Shown: piece after piece, positions 1-5,348 of the stretch
Position numbering within the stretch: the first letter of the stretch is position 1
How the letters are laid out: each line of letters starts with the position of its first letter
Made by a program: the position numbers and the translations under genes
Source of the DNA: an uncultured Bulleidia sp.
GTDB taxonomy: Bacteria; Bacillota_I; Bacilli_A; Erysipelotrichales; Erysipelotrichaceae
Reading direction: 5' to 3'
NCBI GenBank assembly: GCA_934757945.1
Contig: CAKVLT010000088.1
Span: forward strand, 1 to 8,126
DNA: 8,126 nucleotides
The notes under the pieces: generated by a model
Databases searched by the model: none
What the model saw: the letters and a program-made list of their open reading frames with translations, nothing else
What the model was told of the DNA's origin: nothing

Positions 1-89
1 TGTGTTTCTTGAGGTTTTCTCACCTCATGTTATTTTGGAATTGTTTTTTGGATGACCTCATCCAATTTTACAGCGCCTCTTTTATTAGC
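1..89. other. 3' flank of frr with two small hairpins, no clear terminator
   Basis: This is the noncoding stretch downstream of frr, cut by the window edge. It holds two small inverted repeats: TGAGGT (10-15) with ACCTCA (22-27), and TGGATGA (49-55) with TCATCCA (58-64). On the minus strand neither is followed by a T-run (the bases after them are A-rich), so neither looks like an intrinsic terminator for frr. The transcript may therefore continue into a gene outside the window; in many Bacillota the next gene is uppS, which is only an expectation here. No ORF with a ribosome binding site was seen. Confidence 0.4.
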
Positions 90-638
90 TTATACTTTTA
101 ATACTTCAGCAGATTTCTTATCTGCAATTTCATCAATAGATTTTGTATAGGAATCTGTCAGCTTCTGAATTTCTTCCTTGGCATCCTTCTGTGTATCCTC
201 ATCCATTGTCTTATCTTTCTTTACGATATCATTAGCATCTCTGCGGATATTACGCACCTGAACCTTACATTCTTCAGCAATCTTGGATACCTTCTTTGTC
301 ATTTCCTTACGTACATCACCTGTTAGTTCAGGGACTGTCAGGCGAATCACTGTTCCATCATTTAATGGAGCAATACCCAGATTAGCTTTATTACAGGCTG
401 TTTCGATATCTTTTAAGGAAGAAGGGTCATAAGGTTTGATAACCAGCGTTCTTCCTTCAGATACAGAAATACCTGCAATCTGGTTCAATGGAGTAGGAGA
501 ACCATAATAATCTACTTCTACTCTGTCTAACATTTTAACATTTGCCATACCTGTACGGATCTGGTTTAATTCTGAATGAAGATGTTCAATAACTTTTTCC
601 ATCTTTTCTTTACTGCTGTCAATAATTGGATATGCCAT
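90..638 (-). CDS. frr: Ribosome recycling factor (RRF)
   Basis: RRF works with EF-G in the cytoplasm to split the post-termination ribosome and release mRNA and tRNA. The 182-residue product is close to the family length of about 185. It begins with the three-helix-bundle strand (residues 1-30), carries the conserved RTGMA turn (28-32; family consensus RTGRA), a central beta-barrel domain with the YYGSPTPL stretch (44-51), and returns to the helical bundle with the basic VRNIRRDAND segment (128-137), where Arg129 and Arg132 correspond to conserved functional arginines. The C-terminal helices are rich in Lys, Asp and Glu. The ATG is preceded by AAAGGAG at a spacing of about 6 nt, which supports this start. 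It lies 14 bp downstream of the pyrH stop, so the two genes are almost certainly co-transcribed. Identification is secure. Confidence 0.97.
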   Translation of the reverse strand: MAYPIIDSSKEKMEKVIEHLHSELNQIRTGMANVKMLDRVEVDYYGSPTPLNQIAGISVSEGRTLVIKPYDPSSLKDIETACNKANLGIAPLNDGTVIRLTVPELTGDVRKEMTKKVSKIAEECKVQVRNIRRDANDIVKKDKTMDEDTQKDAKEEIQKLTDSYTKSIDEIADKKSAEVLKV

Positions 639-652
639 ATTTTTCTCCTTTG

Positions 653-1354
653 TTATTTAATGATTGTTCCAATCTTTTCGCCCATGCAGGCTTTGATAAT
701 ATTTCCTTTTTGATTCATGTTGAATACCATCAATTCCATGTGGTTATCCATACATAAGGATGTAGCTGTTGTGTCCATGACCTGAAGACCTTTTTCCAAC
801 AGATCCATATAAGATAATGTATCAAAACGTGTTGCATCTGGATCTTTCTTAGGATCTGCACTGTAAACACCATCTACACCGTTCTTTGCCATGAGAATCA
901 CATCTGCTTTGATTTCACTGGCACGTAAAGCCGCACATGTATCTGTGGAGAAGTATGGTAATCCTGTTCCTCCTCCGAAAATCACAACTCTCCCCTTTTC
1001 CAGGTGGCGAACTGCTCTTCTTTGAATAAATGGTTCAGCAACTTCAGGCATATTTAAAGATGTCTGCACACGTGTATCAATACCTTCTGCTTCCAGTGTT
1101 GACTGAATTGCAAGAGCATTGATAATAGTAGCTAACATACCCATATGATCACCCTGAGTTCTGTCCATTCCAAGTTCTACTGCCATCTTGCCTCTGATGA
1201 AGTTTCCTCCGCCAACTACGATAGCAACCTGTACACCCTTAGACTGTACTTCTTTTAATTCATCTGCTAATGACTTTAAGACTTCAGCATTAAATGTACT
1301 CCCGTTACCGGAAAGTGCTTCTCCGCTGAGTTTGAGTAATACTCTTTTATACAT
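653..1354 (-). CDS. pyrH: Uridylate kinase (UMP kinase)
   Basis: The enzyme phosphorylates UMP to UDP with ATP, in the cytoplasm, as part of pyrimidine nucleotide synthesis. Bacterial UMP kinases are hexamers of the amino-acid-kinase fold. The 233-residue product shows KLSGEALSG near the N-terminus (8-16), the glycine loop VVGGGNFIRG (46-55), the DHMGMLATIINALA UMP-site segment (69-82), FGGGTGLPYFSTDT (126-139) and the nucleotide-binding AKNGVDGVYSADPKKDP (156-172). A longer reading frame runs up to 1399, but the ATG at 1354 is chosen. It gives the family start MYKRVLLKLSGEAL and has GGAGG 6 nt upstream, while the 15 upstream codons resemble no family member. The gene is followed by frr after 14 bp. 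Unlike the common arrangement, tsf is not directly upstream; a plus-strand gene intervenes. Confidence 0.97.
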   Translation of the reverse strand: MYKRVLLKLSGEALSGNGSTFNAEVLKSLADELKEVQSKGVQVAIVVGGGNFIRGKMAVELGMDRTQGDHMGMLATIINALAIQSTLEAEGIDTRVQTSLNMPEVAEPFIQRRAVRHLEKGRVVIFGGGTGLPYFSTDTCAALRASEIKADVILMAKNGVDGVYSADPKKDPDATRFDTLSYMDLLEKGLQVMDTTATSLCMDNHMELMVFNMNQKGNIIKACMGEKIGTIIK

Positions 1355-1360
1355 GGTTAT

Positions 1361-1365
1361 CCTCC
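1361..1365 (-). promoter_or_regulatory. Ribosome binding site of pyrH
   Basis: GGAGG on the minus strand, 6 nt before the ATG at 1354. It decides the start of pyrH against the in-frame upstream ATGs at 1399 and 1390, which have no comparable site. Confidence 0.85.
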
Positions 1366-1385
1366 ACTGCCTTTTCCTAAGAGAT

Positions 1386-1394
1386 ATCATACCA
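1386..1394 (-). promoter_or_regulatory. Putative extended -10 promoter for pyrH-frr
   Basis: On the minus strand the sequence TGGTATGAT forms an extended -10 element (TGn plus TATGAT, five of six matches to TATAAT). No good -35 hexamer lies 16-18 nt upstream, which is tolerable for extended -10 promoters. Transcription would start near 1379, giving a leader of about 25 nt that contains the GGAGG site. A promoter is needed here because the gene upstream of pyrH is on the other strand and tsf ends at its own terminator. Confidence 0.5.
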
Positions 1395-1428
1395 TACAAT
1401 TGCGTAATTAATATTTGTTTTTTACAAT
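1395..1428 (+). promoter_or_regulatory. Putative promoter region of the Ppx/GppA gene
   Basis: Two TACAAT hexamers on the plus strand (1395-1400 and 1423-1428) could serve as -10 elements. The second has TTGCGT (1400-1405) 17 nt upstream as a partial -35 match, but its start point would fall at the ribosome binding site. The first would leave a leader of about 40 nt but has only a poor -35. The region overlaps the pyrH promoter zone, so the two divergent promoters may compete. The exact site is uncertain. Confidence 0.3.
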
Positions 1429-1434
1429 ATGTAT

Positions 1435-1439
1435 GAGGT
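1435..1439 (+). promoter_or_regulatory. Ribosome binding site of the Ppx/GppA gene
   Basis: GAGGT, with 7-8 nt to the ATG at 1447. It favours that ATG over the in-frame ATG at 1429, which lies upstream of this site and has only T-rich sequence before it. Confidence 0.65.
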
Positions 1440-1446
1440 AAAAAAC

Positions 1447-2322
1447 ATGAACAGAAAAATCGGTATTATTGATATAGGAAGTAACACAATTGTACTTGTT
1501 GTATATGATGTTTTGGCTGAGGCAATCCAACAGATACATTATACTTCTACAGCAGTACATCTGGTACAGTACATACAGAATCATCATATGTCACAAGATG
1601 GCATAAAGGCAGCCGCCAAGGTATTTAACACCTATGTCGAGTACTGTAAAACACATAATATAGAGGAAATCCATGCAGATATTACAGAATGTGGAAGAAG
1701 CATTGATAACTGCCATGAACTAATTACTGCTGCTCATCAATCCGGAATACAAAACATACAGTTATTAACTGGAGAAGAGGAAGCTATGTGCGACTTCTTC
1801 GGAGCAAGTCTGGATTCTACACTGGAAGATGGACTGCTCATAGATATCGGTGGAGGAAGCACCGAACTGGTTCGATTTACAAATTCACATAAAGTTCTGG
1901 ATGCGTGCAGTATCCCATTAGGTTGTGTACGTTTACAGCAAATGGCACACCCAGACACTGCAGCAAAAGATGCTATTCAAAAAGCAATGGAGCAGCACCC
2001 TTCTTTAACTCCATGTACACAGGCAATCGGAGTTGGAGGAACTATCAGAGCCTGCCGTATGGCATGTGATCTTTTACATCATAGCGATCACACATTTACT
2101 TCAGAGGATTTATATGACCTTTATGAAAGCTTACTTAATAACAGACAAGAATACTGGGAGGCAGTCCATAAGACGGTTACTGTAGACAGAATACCTGTTC
2201 TCTTACCTGGATTATCTATGTTTGCAGAAGTAAGTAAAGCTTTTGGAATCACACATTTTCATAACAGCGAATATGGTGTAAGAGAAGGATTTCTATTACA
2301 TTTTGTTTTGAAAAGAGTATAA
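1447..2322 (+). CDS. Ppx/GppA family phosphatase (short form)
   Basis: Members of this ASKHA-fold family hydrolyse inorganic polyphosphate (exopolyphosphatase) or pppGpp (guanosine pentaphosphatase) in the cytoplasm; the sequence alone does not tell which. The 291-residue product has the phosphate-1 loop IDIGSNTIVLVVYD (8-21), an ECGRSIDN segment (81-88), the catalytic-glutamate motif LTGEEEAMCDFFGA (107-120), the phosphate-2 loop LLIDIGGGSTELVRF (130-144), SIPLGCVRL (155-163), the GVGGTIRACR glycine loop (195-204) and the family ending YGVREGFLL (276-284). It is about 300 residues and lacks the C-terminal HD-like extension of long E. coli Ppx. The start at 1447 fits both the family N-terminus and the GAGGT site. 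It is the only plus-strand gene here, convergent with tsf and divergent from pyrH, and is monocistronic with its own terminator. Its orientation suggests insertion into an ancestral tsf-pyrH junction. Confidence 0.9.
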   Translation: MNRKIGIIDIGSNTIVLVVYDVLAEAIQQIHYTSTAVHLVQYIQNHHMSQDGIKAAAKVFNTYVEYCKTHNIEEIHADITECGRSIDNCHELITAAHQSGIQNIQLLTGEEEAMCDFFGASLDSTLEDGLLIDIGGGSTELVRFTNSHKVLDACSIPLGCVRLQQMAHPDTAAKDAIQKAMEQHPSLTPCTQAIGVGGTIRACRMACDLLHHSDHTFTSEDLYDLYESLLNNRQEYWEAVHKTVTVDRIPVLLPGLSMFAEVSKAFGITHFHNSEYGVREGFLLHFVLKRV

Positions 2323-2327
2323 AACAG

Positions 2328-2358
2328 GCAGAAGAATGTAATACTTCTTCTGCTTTTT
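2328..2358 (+). terminator. Intrinsic terminator of the Ppx/GppA gene
   Basis: A perfect 9-bp stem, GCAGAAGAA (2328-2336) with TTCTTCTGC (2345-2353), closes an 8-nt loop and is followed directly by TTTTT on the plus strand. It begins 5 nt after the stop codon. The T-run polarity makes it a plus-strand terminator. Confidence 0.85.
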
Positions 2359-2370
2359 AAATACGCAAAA

Positions 2371-2403
2371 TAAAAATCCCAAAGTTTAATACTCTGGGAT
2401 TTT
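2371..2403 (-). terminator. Intrinsic terminator of rpsB-tsf
   Basis: AAAATCCCA (2373-2381) pairs with TGGGATTTT (2395-2403) over 9 bp, with an inner AGT/ACT extension (2383-2385 with 2391-2393) after one mismatch and a 5-nt loop. On the minus strand the descending arm runs into GGGATTTTTATTTTG, a good T-tract, 13 nt after the tsf stop. It separates tsf from pyrH. A shorter T-run on the plus strand could give weak bidirectional activity. Confidence 0.8.
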
Positions 2404-2415
2404 ATGAGCAATTAC

Positions 2416-3309
2416 TTATTTCTGAGCCATTGCAGCTACTTCAGCAGCAAAGTCATCCTGTTTCTTTTCGATACCTTCACCAACTGTGTACTTAACGAAG
2501 GAAACAACTTCAGCATTGTTTTCTTTTAAGTACTGACCAACTTTCTTATCCTGATCCAGGAAGAAAATCTGGTCAACCAGGCACATATCCTGAAGTTCTT
2601 TGGAAAGACGTCCTTCAACGATACCAGCCTTAACCTTTTCAGGCTTGTTTGCAAGCTTTTCATCAGAAGCTAACTGATCCATGAGAATCTGACGTTCATG
2701 AGCAATAACATCCTGTGGCATTTCATCTCTGGAAACATATGTTGGATTCATGGAAGCAACCTGCATGGACATATTCTTAGCAAGCTGAGCATCGTGAGAA
2801 CCCTTTACAACTGTTAAAGCAGAGATTCTTCCGCCCTGGTGCATATAAGCACCAAATTCTTCATCATCAGTCTTTTCAACGATTGCAAATCTTCTCAATG
2901 TAATCTTTTCGCCGATGATAGCAACAGCATTAACAAATGTATCGTTTAATGTGCCATCTCCTGTTGTTAAAGCTAAAGCTTCTTCAACAGTCTTAGCATC
3001 AGAATTAACTAATGTATGTAATGTTGTGTCTAATAAAGCTAAGAATTTGTCATTCTTGGAAACGAAGTCTGTTTCAGAGTTAACTTCGATAATAACAGCC
3101 TTATTGCCATCAACTAAGATTCTGCTTAAACCTTCAGCAGCTACTCTGCCTTCTTTCTTAGCAGCGTTTGCAATACCCTTTTTACGTAACCAGTCAACTG
3201 CCTTAGCCTGATCTCCTTCACATTCAACCAGAGCCTTTTTGCAGTCTAACATGCCAGCACCTGTTTCTTCACGAAGTGCTTTGATCATTGCAGCTGTAAC
3301 TGTAGCCAT
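2416..3309 (-). CDS. tsf: Translation elongation factor Ts
   Basis: EF-Ts is the guanine nucleotide exchange factor that recycles EF-Tu-GDP to EF-Tu-GTP in the cytoplasm. The 297-residue product has the usual length (about 290). It starts with the UBA-like N-terminal domain (about 5-46; LREETGAGMLDCKKAL at 12-27), followed by the signature SETDFVSKND (78-87) in which Thr80-Asp81-Phe82-Val83 is the conserved EF-Tu contact motif. The core dimerisation-type domain follows, including the GxxxAYMHQGGRISAL-like stretch that is conserved in the family. The ATG is 3 nt after the rpsB stop and its Shine-Dalgarno sequence lies inside the end of rpsB, so translation is probably coupled. A hairpin terminator follows the stop; pyrH, often the next gene in Bacillota, is separated by a gene on the other strand. 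Confidence 0.97.
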   Translation of the reverse strand: MATVTAAMIKALREETGAGMLDCKKALVECEGDQAKAVDWLRKKGIANAAKKEGRVAAEGLSRILVDGNKAVIIEVNSETDFVSKNDKFLALLDTTLHTLVNSDAKTVEEALALTTGDGTLNDTFVNAVAIIGEKITLRRFAIVEKTDDEEFGAYMHQGGRISALTVVKGSHDAQLAKNMSMQVASMNPTYVSRDEMPQDVIAHERQILMDQLASDEKLANKPEKVKAGIVEGRLSKELQDMCLVDQIFFLDQDKKVGQYLKENNAEVVSFVKYTVGEGIEKKQDDFAAEVAAMAQK

Positions 3310-3312
3310 GAC

Positions 3313-4263
3313 TTACTTAGCCTCCTTAGCTTCTGCTGGAGCTGCTGTTGTTTCAGCATTTTCACCTTCAGCCTTTGTATTACGGTTGTCTCTGCGGAAA
3401 ACTCTGCGTTCTCCATTGTATTTACCGTTACCTCTCTGCTGAGCCATCTGAGCACGACGTTCTTCGAATCTCTGTCTCTTCTTACGTTCGTATTCAGCTG
3501 CCTGAGCTTCAACATTGATAATAACATCTTTCATTGTGATGTCTTCTACTGTTTCATCTTCCTGGTGAGCAACTTCTAATACACCACCCTTAGCTTCTAC
3601 GATTGCATCAGCAACAACAGAAACCATTAATTTGATGGAACGAACTGCATCATCATTTGATGGGATTGGATAATCTACTAATGTAGGATCAGCATTTGTA
3701 TCAATTAATGCAAATACAGGGATACCTAACTTGCGTGCTTCAGCAACAGCATTATGTTCTTCCAGTGGGTCAACAATAAATAAAGCATCTGGTAACTTCT
3801 TCATTTCTTTGATACCACCTAAGAAGTTTTCTAATTTATCTTTCTGCTTTAATAATAAAGCCTGTTCCTTCTTAGTGTAACGTGTGATAGTTTCGTTAGC
3901 TTCCATTTCTTCAATATCTACTAACTTCTTGATGGACTTCTGAATAGTTCTGAAGTTTGTTAATGTTCCACCTAACCATCTCTGGTTTACATAGAAGCTT
4001 CCGGAACGAATAGCTTCTTCAAGAACGATTGCCTGAGCCTGTTTCTTAGTACCAACAAATAATACTTTTCCACCGTCTTCAGTAATCTTCTTTAATGCAT
4101 CATAAGCTTTATCTAACTGAGCTTGTGTTTTTGCCAAGTCAATGATGTACACATTGTTCTTAGCAGTGTAAATATACTGCTTCATTTTTGGATTCCATTT
4201 ACGTGTCTGATGACCGAAATGAACGCCATTTTCAAGCATCTTTCTCATTGAAACAACAGTCAT
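3313..4263 (-). CDS. rpsB: 30S ribosomal protein S2 with long C-terminal extension
   Basis: S2 binds the 30S subunit between head and body and contacts S1-type proteins and the mRNA exit side in many bacteria. Residues 1-235 match the family well: SMRKMLENGVHFGHQTRKWNP (about 5-25), YIIDLAKT (39-46), VLFVGTKKQAQ (67-77), the WLGGTLTNF signature (96-104), LPDALFIVDP (157-166) and IPVFALIDTNADPT (181-194). The protein is 316 residues, whereas S2 is typically about 240-260. From about residue 236 it continues into an acidic linker, then a strongly basic, probably helical segment (about 250-275, Arg/Lys/Glu-rich), an Arg/Asn-rich stretch and an Ala-Glu-Lys tail. The start at 4263 is the family start, with GAGG about 11 nt upstream. 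The gene is first in a two-gene unit with tsf and follows a 175-bp leader region. Confidence 0.96.
   Translation of the reverse strand: MTVVSMRKMLENGVHFGHQTRKWNPKMKQYIYTAKNNVYIIDLAKTQAQLDKAYDALKKITEDGGKVLFVGTKKQAQAIVLEEAIRSGSFYVNQRWLGGTLTNFRTIQKSIKKLVDIEEMEANETITRYTKKEQALLLKQKDKLENFLGGIKEMKKLPDALFIVDPLEEHNAVAEARKLGIPVFALIDTNADPTLVDYPIPSNDDAVRSIKLMVSVVADAIVEAKGGVLEVAHQEDETVEDITMKDVIINVEAQAAEYERKKRQRFEERRAQMAQQRGNGKYNGERRVFRRDNRNTKAEGENAETTAAPAEAKEAK
3321..3327 (-). promoter_or_regulatory. Ribosome binding site of tsf inside rpsB
   Basis: AAGGAGG on the minus strand lies in the last codons of rpsB (within the Ala-Lys-Glu repeats), 11 nt before the tsf ATG. The strong match but rather long spacing, and its location in translated sequence, suggest that tsf is translated in coupling with rpsB. 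Confidence 0.7.
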
Positions 4264-4338
4264 AATTTTATATACCTCGCTTTCCGTTGTTATCCGCCAC
4301 AGTTTCCAACACCATCAACATATCTGTATATGCACGGG

Positions 4339-4354
4339 ACAGTGAATCCACTGT
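4339..4354 (-). promoter_or_regulatory. Small perfect hairpin in the rpsB leader
   Basis: ACAGTG and CACTGT form a 6-bp stem with a GATT tetraloop on the minus strand, about 75 nt upstream of the rpsB start. No T-run follows, so it is not a terminator. It could be part of a leader structure; its role is unknown. Confidence 0.35.
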
Positions 4355-4380
4355 GTGAGACGTACACTTTTTCCACAATA

Positions 4381-4435
4381 AAAAAAGCGCCGTCGTAATA
4401 ATAGCATAATCTTGCTATAGAAGAAAGCACTTTTT
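4381..4435 (-). terminator. Composite hairpin, probable terminator of topA-trmFO-xerC
   Basis: On the minus strand AAAAAGTGC (4435-4427) pairs with GCGCTTTTT (4390-4382) over 9 bp with one G-U pair. Inside the 36-nt enclosed stretch is a second hairpin, ATAGCA-AGATTA-TGCTAT (4418-4401). The descending outer arm ends in six T, immediately after the xerC stop, as expected for transcription termination. The G+C content of the outer stem is low, so termination may be partial. Confidence 0.55.
4398..4406 (-). promoter_or_regulatory. Possible extended -10 element for rpsB-tsf
   Basis: TGCTATTAT on the minus strand is a TGn-TATTAT extended -10 (five of six matches to TATAAT). The hexamer at the -35 position is T-rich (TTTCTT) and weak. 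Transcription would begin near 4391 and give a leader of about 130 nt. The element lies within the terminator-like hairpin, so the call is tentative. Confidence 0.3.
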
Positions 4436-4438
4436 CAT

Positions 4439-5348
4439 TTATTTATCGTGTTTTTTCGCATGTGGGTGCGCATTTTGAACCACTTGTCTAAGACGATCCT
4501 GTGTGACATGGGTATATATCTGTGTTGTAGACAGATTTGCATGTCCCAGAAGTTCCTGTACATCCCTTAGTCCTGCGCCGTTATCCAGTAAATGTGTCGC
4601 AAAAGAATGTCGTAACATATGCGGGTGAACATGCATATACAACCCTGCATTTACCGCCGCCTTATCGACAATCAGCTGAATGGATCTGTCAGAAATTCCT
4701 TTTCCTTTTTGATTCAAAAATACAATCCCGCTGTCTTTTGTATCCTGCAACAAAAAAGGTCGAACCTGTTGCAAATACACTTCAAGAAGCTGCCTGCAGC
4801 GAGGATAAAACGGAACCATTCTTTCTTTGTTTTCTTTACCAAGTACTTTTAAAACTGAGTTTTCCGTATCTACATCCTGTACTTGTAAACCTGCACATTC
4901 CGATACACGCAATCCACAGGAATACATCGTTTCTTACTTCTGACGGATTACTGAGATCAAACGTATTCAGCATAGCTTCTACCTGATCAAATGTCAGATA
5001 CTCCGGAAGATGTCTTGGGTTTTTAACTGTTTTGAAAGGTTTTACCGGATTGTTTTTTATCCCTTCATACTGATTACAGTATTTGTAAAAAGATTTTAAT
5101 GCAGAAAGATTTCTGGAGAAAGATGCATTGGATAATGCCTTCCCTCCAATTTCACCGCTTCTTAGGGCAAGGATATAGTCTGAAATCAATACCTTATCCA
5201 CCTTTTCAAGCGAAGAAACATTATGTTCTTCAAGATAAGCAAGGAACCGCTGTAAATCTCTGCAATAAGCATTCTGCGTATCTATAGAGCCCGTTCCATT
5301 TCTTTTCACATACTGCAGAAATCTTTCCAGAACCAAATCAAAGTTCAT
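4439..5348 (-). pseudogene. xerC: Tyrosine recombinase XerC, frame-disrupted
   Basis: XerC with XerD resolves chromosome dimers at dif sites near division. The first frame (from ATG 5348) encodes the SAM-like core-binding domain (about 1-95, with LSALKSFYKYC) and the start of the catalytic domain up to VRND (138-141), then runs into 29 unrelated residues ending at 4836. The next frame, from 4927 to 4439, encodes the rest of the catalytic domain. All catalytic residues lie there: Arg in GLRVSE, Lys in GKENKE, HPHMLRHSF (His, Arg), LGHANLSTT (His) and Tyr in TQIYTH. Comparison with E. coli XerC (VRDRALLEVMYGAG) shows a gap of about 17 bp at the junction; restoring it would give about 308 residues, a normal length. 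As written no full-length protein can be made. The N-terminus overlaps the trmFO end by 11 bp. XerC rather than XerD is inferred from the topA-trmFO context. An assembly error remains possible. Confidence 0.85.
4919..4940 (-). other. Deletion junction in xerC
   Basis: Both frames match the family right at this point. The heptamer AACGATG (minus strand, 4933-4927) is read as Asn-Asp after Val-Arg in the upstream frame, and, with the preceding GAA, as Glu-Thr-Met before Tyr-Ser-Cys-Gly in the downstream frame. In E. coli XerC the equivalent residues are separated: D-R then A-L-L then E-V-M. A TAA (4936-4934) blocks the downstream frame just before the junction. Confidence 0.7.

Larger units (their letters stand above)
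4264..4438 (-). other. xerC-rpsB intergenic region and rpsB leader
   Basis: These 175 bp separate the recombinase gene from rpsB and contain no ORF with a ribosome binding site. Reading on the minus strand, they hold a composite terminator-like hairpin (4381-4435), a possible extended -10 element (4398-4406), a copy of GAAAAAGTG repeated on each side of the T-rich arm (4428-4436 and 4365-4373), and a perfect small hairpin ACAGTG-GATT-CACTGT (4339-4354). rpsB leaders carry autoregulatory S2-binding elements in some bacteria (E. coli is the known case). I cannot match this leader to any described family. In B. subtilis, hslV, hslU, codY and a motility cluster lie between codV (xerC) and rpsB; none is here. 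Confidence 0.6.

Noticed and set aside
1188..1436. Plus-strand reading frame of 82 codons opposite the pyrH start
   Set aside because: It lies antisense to conserved pyrH sequence, has no ribosome binding site, and its composition follows the opposite strand.
3285..3527. Gln/Leu-rich minus-strand frame overlapping the end of rpsB
   Set aside because: It is an alternate frame of the repetitive S2 tail, with no start signal of its own.
4264..4438. A dif recombination site or an insertion-sequence remnant next to the recombinase gene
   Set aside because: No 28-bp dif-like arrangement, target-site duplication or transposase fragment can be recognised in the spacer.
4836..4960. Programmed ribosomal frameshift producing full-length XerC
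   Set aside because: A +1 shift at the junction joins the frames but still leaves out about six conserved residues of the catalytic domain, and no slippery site or stimulatory structure is seen. A deletion fits better.
4537..4986. Plus-strand reading frame of 149 codons over the xerC junction
   Set aside because: It is antisense to the well-recognised recombinase sequence, with no family resemblance and no ribosome binding site. It does not explain the lesion.
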